Of a stretch of DNA of 41,385 nucleotides, positions 1 through 8,225 are shown in pieces (the stretch's first letter is position 1; the number at the start of each line of letters is the position of its first letter). The stretch spans positions 1-41,385 of the forward strand of contig DAONEM010000019.1 of the NCBI GenBank assembly GCA_035403085.1. The letters run 5' to 3'. This DNA is from JAMOAD01 sp023621955. GTDB lineage: Bacteria; Acidobacteriota; Aminicenantia; JAMOAD01. Below the pieces are notes generated by a model, which worked only from the letters and a program-made list of their open reading frames with translations, ran no database searches and was not told where the DNA came from. The translations under genes were made by a program, and so were the position numbers.

Positions 1-231
1 GATCTTCTCCCTCCGGATTTTCTCAGGGAGTACGGCCGACAAGAGAGTTTTCAACCTGGTCTCTTGAAGGAGGGCTTCTCCCTTACGGACTACCTGGATG
101 GGTTGACCAGGGAGATTATTCTCAAGGCTCTCGCTCAGAGTGGAAACAACAGGAGGGAGACCGCCCGCTCCCTGGGCCTTTCTTACCGTTCCCTCCGTTA
201 CTATATCGAAAAGTATGGCTTGAGAGAGTAA
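1..231 (+). CDS. C-terminal end of a sigma54-dependent (NtrC-type) response regulator, partial
   Basis: The window opens inside an open frame of 76 codons ending in TAA at 229-231. The last 45 residues form a Fis-type helix-turn-helix: a helix ending in LKALAQSGNN, then RRETARSLGLS, then YRSLRYYIEKYGL. This is the DNA-binding end typical of NtrC-family sigma54 activators. The receiver and AAA+ domains would lie upstream of the window and are not seen, so the family call rests on the HTH alone; a plain Fis-like protein is possible but less likely given the linker before it. The TetR-family gene follows 23 bases downstream on the same strand and may share its transcript. Confidence 0.75.
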   Translation, partial: DLLPPDFLREYGRQESFQPGLLKEGFSLTDYLDGLTREIILKALAQSGNNRRETARSLGLSYRSLRYYIEKYGLRE

Positions 232-254
232 TCCAAAACAATGGGAGGTAGGCT

Positions 255-830
255 ATGAGACCGAGAAAGAACAAGTGGGACAAGAAGAAAGAGTATTTTT
301 TAAAGGTTTCTAAGAAGGTGTTTCTGAAGGAGGGGCTCGTCTCTTCCAACATGAAGGATATCGCCGCCAAGGCGGGGGTTTCCCGGACGGCGCTCTACTA
401 CTACTTCAAATCCAAGAAAGACATTCTCCGAGAGATTGTGAAGTGTGGTTTGGAGGTCTATTTCAACGATCTGATCCACGATATCACCCTGGCGAAGAGT
501 AAACAGGACATCCGTCAAGCGATCCTGAAAAACTACTTCGAGATGATCAAGAAGGACAAGGAGTTCGTCTTCATCTACATGCAGCTCCTCGTCAAGACCA
601 ACGAGACATCGCTTGTCTCCATCCGCGAATACTTCAAGAAGCAGCAGAAGGAGTGGTACCAGAAGCTGAACGAACAGATCCGGGAGAAGAAGATGGATAT
701 CAGCGACGACGAGTTCCGTCTCATGTCCATCTTTTCCAACGGAATGGTCTTCGCTTACTTCATCGGCACCTCCTTCGAAGAGATCAAGAAACTTACCGAT
801 CAGTTCCTCGCGGGCTTCAACCCTCAATAA
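255..830 (+). CDS. TetR/AcrR-family transcriptional regulator
   Basis: This 191-residue protein has the usual TetR length. The N-terminal helix-turn-helix (about residues 15-60) contains MKDIAAKAGVSRTALYYYF followed by KSKKDILREI, the classic TetR recognition helix with the YYYF-K-SK signature. The rest is helical and should form the ligand-binding and dimer domain, which shows no recognisable ligand signature. The ATG is preceded by GGGAGG at good spacing. The ammonia-lyase gene starts 60 bases downstream on the same strand behind its own promoter-like sequence, so the regulator may control that gene, itself, or a distant target. The ligand is unknown. Confidence 0.9.
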   Translation: MRPRKNKWDKKKEYFLKVSKKVFLKEGLVSSNMKDIAAKAGVSRTALYYYFKSKKDILREIVKCGLEVYFNDLIHDITLAKSKQDIRQAILKNYFEMIKKDKEFVFIYMQLLVKTNETSLVSIREYFKKQQKEWYQKLNEQIREKKMDISDDEFRLMSIFSNGMVFAYFIGTSFEEIKKLTDQFLAGFNPQ

Positions 831-837
831 GCCCCCC

Positions 838-865
838 TTGCTTTTCCTCACCCAGAAGGTAGAAT
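838..865 (+). promoter_or_regulatory. Putative promoter of the ammonia-lyase gene
   Basis: TTGCTT (838-843) and TAGAAT (860-865) are separated by 16 bases, about 25 bases upstream of the lyase ATG. A strong AAGGAGG ribosome binding site lies between them and the start. The -35 element is imperfect. Confidence 0.45.
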
Positions 866-890
866 ATAGCTTCTGGCAAGGAGGAAGGCA

Positions 891-2498
891 ATGGACAAGC
901 GTAAGCTGATTATTACAGGGGAGAACCTTACCCTTCAAGAGAGTCGAGAGGTTGCCGAGGGAAGGTCTTCGGTGGAAGTGGCTCCCTTAAGCCGCAAAAA
1001 GGTCGAAGAGAGCCGCTTGAAGATGGAAGAGCGGATGGGGGGTGAGACTCCTATCTACGGCTTCAACATGGGCTTTGGGCAGCATCAGAACGTTCGAGTC
1101 AGCCCGGAGAACCTGGCCAAGCTGCAGGTGAACCTCATCCGAACCCATGCCATCTCCTTTGGCGATTCCGCCCCGATCCCCGTTGTCCGAGCCGCGATGC
1201 TCTTCCGCGCCAACGCTTTGGCCAAGGGTCTTTCCGGTGTAAGGTGGGAGGTTGTGGAGACTCTCGTCCAGTGGATCAACAACCCGAACCTCTGCCCCTG
1301 GGTTCCCAAGATCGGATCTCTCGGCGCCAGCGGTGACCTCTCTCCCCTCTCCCATATTGCCATGAACCTGCTTGGGGAAGGGAGGTGTTGGCATAGGGAG
1401 GATGGGTCGTGGGTCCTAGTGGATGCCGCGGGGGCCCTGGAGAAAGAGGGAGTGAAGCCGCTGGTCCTGGAAGCCAAGGATGGTTTGGCCCTTAACAACG
1501 GGATGCAGTTTACGACGGCTTACCTCGCTTACCTGATAGACAGGGTCGAGACGGCGGTCACCCTCTCTCTGGCTCTCGGAGCCGCCCTTTCAGAGGTGAT
1601 GCTGGCAACGGACCTCCCTTTCATCCCCGATGTTCAGAGGGCTCGTCCCTATCCTGGCCAAGAGAAGGCCGCCCGTCTTCTGGTTGCCTGCTTTCAGGGA
1701 AGTGGGATCAGGGAATCCCATCGCTCCCCCGAACTGGACCCCAACACCCAAGACCCCTACAGCTCCAGGTGCCTGCCCCAGGTTTACGGCCCCTGTTTGG
1801 ATGCGATCACTTACGCCCGTCGGCAGATGGAGGTTGAGATCAACTCGGCCACCGATAACCCCTTGGTCTTTGGGGATAAGGTCGTCTCGGGGGGGAATTT
1901 CCACGGCATGCCCGTCGCTCTTACGGCCGCTCACCTCTTCAACGCCTTCTGCGGTGTCGTGAAGATGGGCGAGGCCAGGGTGAGAAGGGTTGTTGACAAA
2001 GAGAAGAACCGCTTAGGGGTCAGTTGCCTGATCTCCCCCGAGGCGGATAGGCAAGTCTCCTCGGGAATGATGATCTTGGAATACTCTTACCACGCCCTCT
2101 GCAACCTGATACTCTCCTGGAACAGCCCCGCCTTCCTCTTCTCCGCCTCCAGCGCGTCGGGCCAAGAGGACCATGTCTCCCACGCCCCCACGGTTGTTCT
2201 GAACCTTGAACGGGCGCTGGATCACTTCTCCTACCTGTTGGCCCTGGAGACCTTCATGACCTTGCAGGGATACGCCGTGCTGGAGAAGCTGGAAACGCCG
2301 TGGAGGGAGAGTGGAAGGATCCCCCAGGAGGGAAGACTGACCCCTGGGCGTATGGGAAAACTCCTTCAGAGACTCTCGAAGAGTTGCTTCCGACCCCTTG
2401 ACCAAGACCGACACATGCAAGATGAGGTCGAACGTTTGAGAGAGGAGCTCTTTCTCTCCGACCGGTTGGCCTTGGAGCTGAAAGATTGGGATCTTTAA
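891..2498 (+). CDS. Histidine/aromatic amino acid ammonia-lyase family protein (MIO enzyme)
   Basis: This 535-residue protein belongs to the HAL/PAL/TAL family, which removes ammonia from histidine, phenylalanine or tyrosine using the self-formed MIO cofactor. The MIO tripeptide Ala146-Ser147-Gly148 sits in GSLGASGDLSPLSHIA. Other family signatures are Tyr56 in IYGFNMGFG, QDPYSSRCLPQVYGP, ATDNPLVF and QEDHVSHAP. His86 in RTHA and the Glu of QEDH match histidine lyases rather than tyrosine or phenylalanine lyases. Two usual threonines are methionines (NMGFG for NTGFG, NGMQ for NGTQ), so the substrate may differ. No other hut gene is visible. The start is supported by AAGGAGG. Family certain, substrate uncertain. 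Confidence 0.9.
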   Translation: MDKRKLIITGENLTLQESREVAEGRSSVEVAPLSRKKVEESRLKMEERMGGETPIYGFNMGFGQHQNVRVSPENLAKLQVNLIRTHAISFGDSAPIPVVRAAMLFRANALAKGLSGVRWEVVETLVQWINNPNLCPWVPKIGSLGASGDLSPLSHIAMNLLGEGRCWHREDGSWVLVDAAGALEKEGVKPLVLEAKDGLALNNGMQFTTAYLAYLIDRVETAVTLSLALGAALSEVMLATDLPFIPDVQRARPYPGQEKAARLLVACFQGSGIRESHRSPELDPNTQDPYSSRCLPQVYGPCLDAITYARRQMEVEINSATDNPLVFGDKVVSGGNFHGMPVALTAAHLFNAFCGVVKMGEARVRRVVDKEKNRLGVSCLISPEADRQVSSGMMILEYSYHALCNLILSWNSPAFLFSASSASGQEDHVSHAPTVVLNLERALDHFSYLLALETFMTLQGYAVLEKLETPWRESGRIPQEGRLTPGRMGKLLQRLSKSCFRPLDQDRHMQDEVERLREELFLSDRLALELKDWDL

Positions 2499-2531
2499 GG
2501 GAACCTTTTCCCCCGGTCCTTCGTTCCCTTA
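2496..2531 (+). terminator. Inverted repeat after the ammonia-lyase gene, possible terminator
   Basis: TAAGGGAAC (2496-2504) is repeated inverted as GTTCCCTTA (2523-2531), making a 9-bp stem with an 18-base loop that begins at the lyase stop codon. There is no T-run after it, so termination is only suggested. Confidence 0.35.
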
Positions 2532-2573
2532 TCACATGGTCCCTTCAGTAGAGGGCTTTACTTAGGAGGAGAG

Positions 2574-3632
2574 ATGAACAGTGTGCGTAAGCTTCTGGGA
2601 TGGTTGATTCTGATTTTCCTCGCTTTTCCCCTCTTCTTTGGATGCTTATGGACCGCCGGGATCACCAGGGCGGTCTTCTCTCCGGCCTTTCTTTCAAAAC
2701 TTCCGATCCGGACGGCCCAGCACCTCCCCGCCCTGACCGAACAGATGGTGGACCTCATGGAGCACGAGAACAGAGGGCGGAGGGTCACCGAGAGCGATCG
2801 GGTCTGGGCCGCGGCTTTTCGCAAGAGCCCCTATCCCCTCTCCCTCTACATTCAAGAGAGCGGTATCATCCAGTGGATGGAGGAAGATCTCTCGAAAGCC
2901 CTCTACAAGACAGGCGAGATTTGGCAGGGAAAAGTTTTACCCCAAGATGTGGAGCTCTCGAATCGGAGAATCCGTGAGGCCCTAACGGGGGAGAAGTTTG
3001 ATCTCTTCACGAAAAACCTTATGGACCAGCTTCCCAGCTGCGACGCCTCTCAGAGGTATCTCTGGGAGAAGGTTCCTGTCAAAGGATGGGACGATGCGGA
3101 CTTACCCGCCTGCAGGCCGGATCCGGAGCTCCTGGCCCAGGCGAGGGAGCGGTTTAAGAGCGATTTTCTCAAGGAGGTTCCCGAGAGGGTTGTCCTCGTC
3201 AAAGCCTCCACGTTCTCGCAGGAAGACCTCTCTTGGGTCTCCAAACTCTCCTCCTTGACCTACCTGCTCCTTTTTGTTCCCCTCCTCTTTGTCCTTCTGG
3301 GTGCATGGCTCGCTTTTCCTGGGCTGGTCCCGTTTCTCAGAGGGCTGGGCTTCTTCGGTATCCTGGCAGGAGGCCTCTCCTGGTTGGGTGCTTGGTTCCT
3401 GAAGACAATCATCGGCTGGTCTTCTACCCCTCTCAGGTTCTTCGAAGTCTCTTACGATCCCGGTGATGCCCTCTTCATGTCCTTCATTCAGCCCCTCTTC
3501 TCCTTCCTCGCCGGTGAATTCTTCCAGTCCATCGTCTTTCTCTCTACGGCGACACTCCTCCTGGGAGTCTTCTGTGTCGCCTTCTCCCACTTCTACCAGG
3601 AGCGGAAGGGGGAGAACTCCGCCGAATCTTGA
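2574..3632 (+). CDS. Unrecognised integral membrane protein
   Basis: I do not recognise this 352-residue protein. It starts at an ATG behind a strong AGGAGGAGAG. Residues about 8-32 form a hydrophobic segment (signal anchor or uncleaved signal). About 180 mostly polar residues follow, probably outside the cytoplasm. The C-terminal third (about 220-340) has three or four hydrophobic segments, including LTYLLLFVPLLFVLLGAW, and ends in a short charged cytoplasmic tail. The overall layout is soluble domain flanked by membrane spans. It lies between the ammonia-lyase and serine dehydratase genes, but sdaA has its own promoter, so no functional link is claimed. Confidence 0.75.
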   Translation: MNSVRKLLGWLILIFLAFPLFFGCLWTAGITRAVFSPAFLSKLPIRTAQHLPALTEQMVDLMEHENRGRRVTESDRVWAAAFRKSPYPLSLYIQESGIIQWMEEDLSKALYKTGEIWQGKVLPQDVELSNRRIREALTGEKFDLFTKNLMDQLPSCDASQRYLWEKVPVKGWDDADLPACRPDPELLAQARERFKSDFLKEVPERVVLVKASTFSQEDLSWVSKLSSLTYLLLFVPLLFVLLGAWLAFPGLVPFLRGLGFFGILAGGLSWLGAWFLKTIIGWSSTPLRFFEVSYDPGDALFMSFIQPLFSFLAGEFFQSIVFLSTATLLLGVFCVAFSHFYQERKGENSAES

Positions 3633-3651
3633 AGGAGACGTCTCTTAGGCA

Positions 3652-3680
3652 TTGACCTTTCCGAGGCGAGACAATAAAAT
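3652..3680 (+). promoter_or_regulatory. Promoter of sdaA
   Basis: TTGACC (3652-3657) and TAAAAT (3675-3680) are separated by 17 bases, close to the sigma70 consensus. The sdaA ATG is at 3717 with GGGAGG just before it, giving a leader of about 30 bases. Confidence 0.7.
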
Positions 3681-3716
3681 ACTCCAGAACCGGCAGAGGC
3701 CGGAGCGGGAGGTCCC

Positions 3717-5102
3717 ATGGCGTTGGGAAGTGTCTTCGAAATTCTCAAGATCGGTGTTGGCCCGAGCTCTTCCCATACCCTTGGGCCGGCGCAGGCGGGG
3801 CTTCATTTCAGGGGCCTGCGCCCTTGTTGGGACGGGGAACAAGATCTCCGCTTGAAAGTCTCTCTCTACGGGAGCCTTGCGCTGACGGGGAAGGGCCACT
3901 TGACGGATGTGGCCGTTACCGCTGGACTAGGGGGGTACGATCCGGAGAAGACTCCGGGTTCGCCTCTGAGGCTCTTCCATGAGACCGAAGAGAGGGGGTT
4001 TCTGACGTTTCCCCGGGAAGCGAGAGTCTCTTTTTCCCCCTCCCATGACATCGTCTACGATACGGAGCGGGAAGACCTTCTCCACCCGAATACTCTGAGA
4101 ATCGACCTTTTTTCCCAGGGGACTCTCATCGAAAGCGGGGAGTACCTCTCCGTCGGAGGAGGGGTTTTGGAGGGGAACCGGATTTGTCTCTCCTCATCAC
4201 GGAGAGGGAGCGCCGGACTTGCCTCTATGGGAGAGGTCATGGCGGTTTGTGAGCGGGAAGAGGAGGACCTGGTTGCCTTCATCCTGGAGCACGAGCGCCT
4301 TGTGGCCGGAAAAGAGCCCTTTCAAGTCTACGCCAGGCTCCAGAGGCTCTGGGAGATCATGCAAGAGAGCATCCACAGGGGAGTCTCCACACGAGGGGTT
4401 CTTCCCGGTGAGCTCAAACTCGTCCGGAAGGCTCCGGAGCTGATGAGCCGCTTCCATAAGAAGATCGTGGAATGGAAGATCCTCTCCCAGGTGATCACCC
4501 TGGGCAGTATCTACGCGATCGCCGTGGCCGAAGAGAACGCCTCCGGGGCCAGGCTCGTCACGGCCCCTACCTGTGGCTCCGCAGGGGTCGTTCCCGCGGT
4601 CCTCAAAATCTTGGAAGACCGGTTTCACTACTCCCAAGAGAGAATCCTCCAAGCCCTCTTGATCGCCGGGCTGATAGGCGCCTTGGTCAAGCACAACGCC
4701 TCGATCTCAGGGGCCGAGATCGGTTGCCAGGGGGAGGTGGGGACCGCCAGCGCCATGGCCGCGGCGGCGGCCTCTTTTCTCCTGGGAGGGACCCTTTCCC
4801 AGATCGAGTCGGCCGCCGAAACCGCTTTGGAACACCACCTCGGCTTGACCTGCGACCCTGTGAAAGGGTTGGTTCAGATCCCCTGCATCGAGCGTAACGC
4901 CGTTGGGGCCGTGACGGCACTGAACGCCGCCAACCTCTCTCTCCTGACCTCCGGGAAACACCGGATCAGCTTTGATACGGTGGTCGAGACAATGCAACAG
5001 GTGGGAAGGGACATGAACCGTAAGTACAAGGAGACCGCCCTGGGAGGGCTGGCGACTCTCTACCGCTCCGTCGGCGAAGACGACCCCTTGGGAAGCGCCT
5101 GA
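3717..5102 (+). CDS. sdaA: L-serine dehydratase, iron-sulfur dependent, single chain
   Basis: This 461-residue protein is the single-chain (beta then alpha domain) L-serine ammonia-lyase that converts serine to pyruvate and ammonia with a [4Fe-4S] cluster. The N-terminus has the family motif IGVGPSSSHTLGP. The catalytic domain has ENASGARLVTAPTCGSAG. Cysteines 337 (GCQGEVG), 379 (LTCDP) and 390 (IPCIERNA) have exactly the spacing of the cluster ligands known for the family, so the enzyme looks intact. The cluster is oxygen-sensitive, which suits an anaerobic host. The gene has its own promoter and converges on the DUF4301 gene with two bases between stop codons. Confidence 0.97.
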   Translation: MALGSVFEILKIGVGPSSSHTLGPAQAGLHFRGLRPCWDGEQDLRLKVSLYGSLALTGKGHLTDVAVTAGLGGYDPEKTPGSPLRLFHETEERGFLTFPREARVSFSPSHDIVYDTEREDLLHPNTLRIDLFSQGTLIESGEYLSVGGGVLEGNRICLSSSRRGSAGLASMGEVMAVCEREEEDLVAFILEHERLVAGKEPFQVYARLQRLWEIMQESIHRGVSTRGVLPGELKLVRKAPELMSRFHKKIVEWKILSQVITLGSIYAIAVAEENASGARLVTAPTCGSAGVVPAVLKILEDRFHYSQERILQALLIAGLIGALVKHNASISGAEIGCQGEVGTASAMAAAAASFLLGGTLSQIESAAETALEHHLGLTCDPVKGLVQIPCIERNAVGAVTALNAANLSLLTSGKHRISFDTVVETMQQVGRDMNRKYKETALGGLATLYRSVGEDDPLGSA

Positions 5103-5104
5103 TC

Positions 5105-6640
5105 TTAAGGCTTGTGTTCTGGTCTGAGAAGGTCGAAGAGGGTCTTCACGGGGGTGAAGGTCGACAGGGGAACCTCCACAAAGACCGTCGTCCAGTGAGC
5201 CATGGCCCCGTTCCAAAGGCCTGGGTGCTCCAGGGCCTTCAAGGTCTTCCCCCCCTTGGACTTTATGGAGAGGAAGGAGGTGGAGGGGTCAGAAAAGAGG
5301 GCGAGGGGGTAGGGGCGGCCCTGGCGGTCTCTCAGGGCGCAGACAAGGTCTACGGGGTTGAAGTGGGTTGAGCTTTCCCAAAGGGCTCTCTGGGAGGGTG
5401 TCTCCCGATCGACCTGGGAAGATTCGACGATCTGAAGGGAGGGCCCCTCCGGGCCGGAGACCCAGAAGGGTCCTCCCCCCGGTTCCCCTTGATTCCGGAC
5501 CATCCCGCAAACCCTCATGGGCCTTTCGAGGAGGGAGAGGATCTTCCTTCGGCTGTCGGGCCAGGGGAGGGTGAAGAGCACTTCCGATGGGGAGAGGGAG
5601 AGGCCTTCTTTCAGGAAGGCCAAGAGGCGCTTCTTCTCTTCCGGAGTTGGTTCCCCTTCCTTCAGCCGATCCGTCCAAGAGAAGGCCTCCTCCTGGAGAA
5701 GAACGAGAAGCCCCCCGAGGAGCCGTGACCAATGAAGCCTCTCCTCGAGGCGGGATAGGGGGGCGACGTTGTCGATGTTTCGCAGGAAAACGATGTCCCC
5801 CTGGAGGGCCTCCAGGTTCTTGAGCAGGGCACCGTGTCCGCCGGGTCTGAAGAGAAGCCTTCCCTCATGGTCCCGGAAGGGGAGATTCTCCGCGTTCACG
5901 GCGATCGTGTCGGTGGAAGGGCTCTGAACCGAAAAGCTTACTTCAGCGTGAATCCCCCGTCCGGTGTAGAGGGGAAGCCGCTCTCTTGCAAGCGCCTTCG
6001 CCTGATCGACGGAACTCTCCGAGAGTGTCAGGTGAAGCCTGGCCTTCCCGTTGCCATCGGTAACAAGGCGGGAGGCCTCTTCCATGTGCTCCTCCAGAGG
6101 GGTTCTGGGGCCGTCGCTGTAGAGATGAAAGGGAAGGAGAGCCTTTGGACTCTCTGCCAAGGCGAGCCCCTCTCCTGTCAGGAGGAGGGAGAGGAACCTT
6201 TCGGGGGCCTCGTTCCAGAGAGAGAGGGAAGGCGGGAGGTTCCTCTCTCGGAGATGGCTCTCCATGAGCGGGTGAAAGGGGAAGCACCCCTCTCCTATGG
6301 CTGAGGAGAAGAGTCTCAGCTGTGGGTCGCCGCTCTCATCAGGGATTCCTTCGTGAAGCCACCGGAGGGGAACCTGAAACATTCTGGTCGCCGCACCGGA
6401 GGCGGGGACGAACTTGCTGAAGCGCCCACCGGAGGCCGCTTCGTGGAAGGCTTTCAGGTAGAGAGGCTCTGAATCCCTTTCGATCCTCCGGATACCGTTT
6501 CCCAGAGTGGCCGGTGACTCCAGGAGAAGGGGAGAGATCCCCTCCCGAAAGAGTCTCAACTGGGACAGGAGCGCCTCCGGTGTGATCCCCCTCTCCTCCA
6601 TCTGGGCGAGGTCTCTCTGAGAGAAATCGACGCTCCTCAT
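5105..6640 (-). CDS. DUF4301 family protein, possible nucleotidyltransferase-like enzyme
   Basis: This 511-residue protein matches the uncharacterised DUF4301 family, recognisable by KFVPASGAATRMF (about 76-88). That motif resembles the nucleotide-binding loop of sugar-nucleotide pyrophosphorylases (GxGTRM type). Later elements fit the same idea: Lys166 in PKALLPFH, FRPGGHGALL (264-273) and NIDNVAP (288-294), similar to the GG and NxDN elements of UDP-sugar pyrophosphorylases. The function is inferred, not known. Its ATG overlaps the stop of the PqiC-like lipoprotein gene (ATGA), so it is translated as the last gene of the Mla operon. No signal peptide or membrane span is seen, so it should be cytoplasmic. 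Confidence 0.85.
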   Translation of the reverse strand: MRSVDFSQRDLAQMEERGITPEALLSQLRLFREGISPLLLESPATLGNGIRRIERDSEPLYLKAFHEAASGGRFSKFVPASGAATRMFQVPLRWLHEGIPDESGDPQLRLFSSAIGEGCFPFHPLMESHLRERNLPPSLSLWNEAPERFLSLLLTGEGLALAESPKALLPFHLYSDGPRTPLEEHMEEASRLVTDGNGKARLHLTLSESSVDQAKALARERLPLYTGRGIHAEVSFSVQSPSTDTIAVNAENLPFRDHEGRLLFRPGGHGALLKNLEALQGDIVFLRNIDNVAPLSRLEERLHWSRLLGGLLVLLQEEAFSWTDRLKEGEPTPEEKKRLLAFLKEGLSLSPSEVLFTLPWPDSRRKILSLLERPMRVCGMVRNQGEPGGGPFWVSGPEGPSLQIVESSQVDRETPSQRALWESSTHFNPVDLVCALRDRQGRPYPLALFSDPSTSFLSIKSKGGKTLKALEHPGLWNGAMAHWTTVFVEVPLSTFTPVKTLFDLLRPEHKP

Positions 6641-7263
6641 GGTTTCGCACTCTCCGAGGGGGTTCCCCGACCAAGGGAGTCGGTGATCTTCTGAGTGAAG
6701 AGGGACATCTCCTCACCGAGAATCCTGCTGAGGAGGGCGATGAGGCTCTCCATCTTGCGCCCCTTCAAAGGCTCTTTCCTGTCGAAACTGTGGGAGACTA
6801 CGGGGCGACGGGTTTGGGAGTCGATAAGATCCATCGACATCTCCAGGTGGGCCCAAGAGTTCTTCCCCATGACGTTCTCCTCAATCGCGGCAAGATGGAC
6901 TCTCAGAAGGAAGTGGCTGCTCTCTTGGCTGAAGGATCTCTCCACCCGCGAGAAGAGCCGCGTAGCGGTGAAGTGGTTGAAGAAGAGCTCTTCCAACATC
7001 TTGCCGGGACGTTGAACCCAGAAGTCGTAGGTGTAGTAGTCGAGTCGGAAGGGGGAGGGACGGTAGATGACCCTGTAATCGTTGTAGATTCTCTCGGTAT
7101 CGACCTTCTCGATCTTCACGCTCTGCGGGAGGGTGGCGGAGCCCTTGACGCCGATCAAGGCGGTGGGGGAGAGCTGGAAGTACCGCTTCGAAGGGGAAGA
7201 GGAGAGGCACCCTGAGAGGAGAAGGGCGCAGGTGCATGGGAAGAGGATCAAGAGACGCCTCAT
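6637..7263 (-). CDS. ABC-type transport auxiliary lipoprotein (PqiC-like)
   Basis: This 208-residue protein has a lipoprotein signal: a positive start (MRRL), a hydrophobic stretch and the lipobox LLLSGC with Cys19. The mature part begins SSSPSKRYFQLSP, as in PqiC/ABC auxiliary lipoproteins that work with MCE transport systems, and contains the short beta elements of that family (VKIEKVDTERIYNDYRVIY). It is probably anchored in the outer membrane, where it would receive or pass lipid from the MlaD protein. It overlaps the MlaD gene by ATGA upstream and the DUF4301 gene by ATGA downstream, so the three are translationally coupled. Confidence 0.85.
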   Translation of the reverse strand: MRRLLILFPCTCALLLSGCLSSSPSKRYFQLSPTALIGVKGSATLPQSVKIEKVDTERIYNDYRVIYRPSPFRLDYYTYDFWVQRPGKMLEELFFNHFTATRLFSRVERSFSQESSHFLLRVHLAAIEENVMGKNSWAHLEMSMDLIDSQTRRPVVSHSFDRKEPLKGRKMESLIALLSRILGEEMSLFTQKITDSLGRGTPSESAKP

Positions 7264-8225
7264 GGTCTCCTCCTTGTCTCTTTCTTGGTCCTGACCAAGG
7301 CGGTGGGATCTTCGTTGAGTTGCCTGGCGAACTGGGAGATGTCTTCGAGGGACTCCTTCAGGCTTGTCAGGGAGGAGTTGATCTCCGTCGACTGAGCGCC
7401 CAGGGTTCCTTGTAACTTGTTGATCCCGTCGTGGGTCGTCAGGATCAGTTCGTTGAGCCTGGTGACGACCCCTCCCATCTCCTTTTCGGAGAAGCGGAGG
7501 GTCAACTCCTTGAGAAGTTTCTCCGACTGGGCTAAGAGTTGGTCGATCTGACGGGATTCGGCTCGGTTCTTCAAGGAAGACGAGAGCTCCGAGAGGTTGA
7601 CCGAGGTCTTTTCCAGATTCTGGCTGATCGTATCCAGCCTGTTTAAGATTTCGGAAAACTGCTCCCTCTTTGAGGCGAGTACGGACTTGACGCTCTGGGA
7701 GCTCGCTTGAATATTCTTCAGGAAGAGGCCGATATTCTCCTGGTTCTCCGGTTTCAGGAGGGTGTTCACCCTCTGAACCGCCAGTTCGACATCCGACACG
7801 ATTCCTTCGGCCCTTTCGCCGAGCCCGGGCGCCGTGGGAATCGTGCTGTTGGGCTTGATCCTTTTCGCTTCGTTGGTTCCTCCCGAGAGCTCAACGTACT
7901 TGATCCCCGTGATGCCGCTGTATTGGAGGCGGGCCACCATGTTTGTCTTGGCTGGGAAATCCTTACGGAGGCTGACTGTGACCAGAATCGAGTTCAGATT
8001 CTTCGGGTTGATGATGATCTCTCTGACCTTTCCGACCTCGACTCCCTGATATTTCACCGGTGATCCATGGCTTAGCCCACTCACCGATCCCAAGAAGCTG
8101 ATCTTGTAATCCTCGGTCTTCTTTTCGAATTGGGGGGAGAGAAAGATGACCAGAGAGGCCATGACGAGAAAAAAACCGAAAACCAGAAAGAGTCCCAGAC
8201 GAAAACGCTGTTCTTTACTGATCAT
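7260..8225 (-). CDS. mlaD: MCE-domain lipid-transport protein (MlaD family)
   Basis: This 321-residue protein has one N-terminal membrane span (LGLFLVFGFFLVMASLVIFL) and then an MCE domain (about residues 33-115) with GSVSGLSHGSPVKYQGVEVG and YSGITGIKYVEL. The C-terminal half (about 140-300) is heptad-rich and should form a periplasmic coiled coil, as in longer MCE proteins. MCE proteins bind lipid in the periplasm and pair with an MlaE/MlaF ABC transporter. I place the start at the ATG ending at 8225 because AAGGAG precedes it; an in-frame TTG at 8243 has no such site. It overlaps the end of the MlaF gene by 11 bases. Confidence 0.93.
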   Translation of the reverse strand: MISKEQRFRLGLFLVFGFFLVMASLVIFLSPQFEKKTEDYKISFLGSVSGLSHGSPVKYQGVEVGKVREIIINPKNLNSILVTVSLRKDFPAKTNMVARLQYSGITGIKYVELSGGTNEAKRIKPNSTIPTAPGLGERAEGIVSDVELAVQRVNTLLKPENQENIGLFLKNIQASSQSVKSVLASKREQFSEILNRLDTISQNLEKTSVNLSELSSSLKNRAESRQIDQLLAQSEKLLKELTLRFSEKEMGGVVTRLNELILTTHDGINKLQGTLGAQSTEINSSLTSLKESLEDISQFARQLNEDPTALVRTKKETRRRP

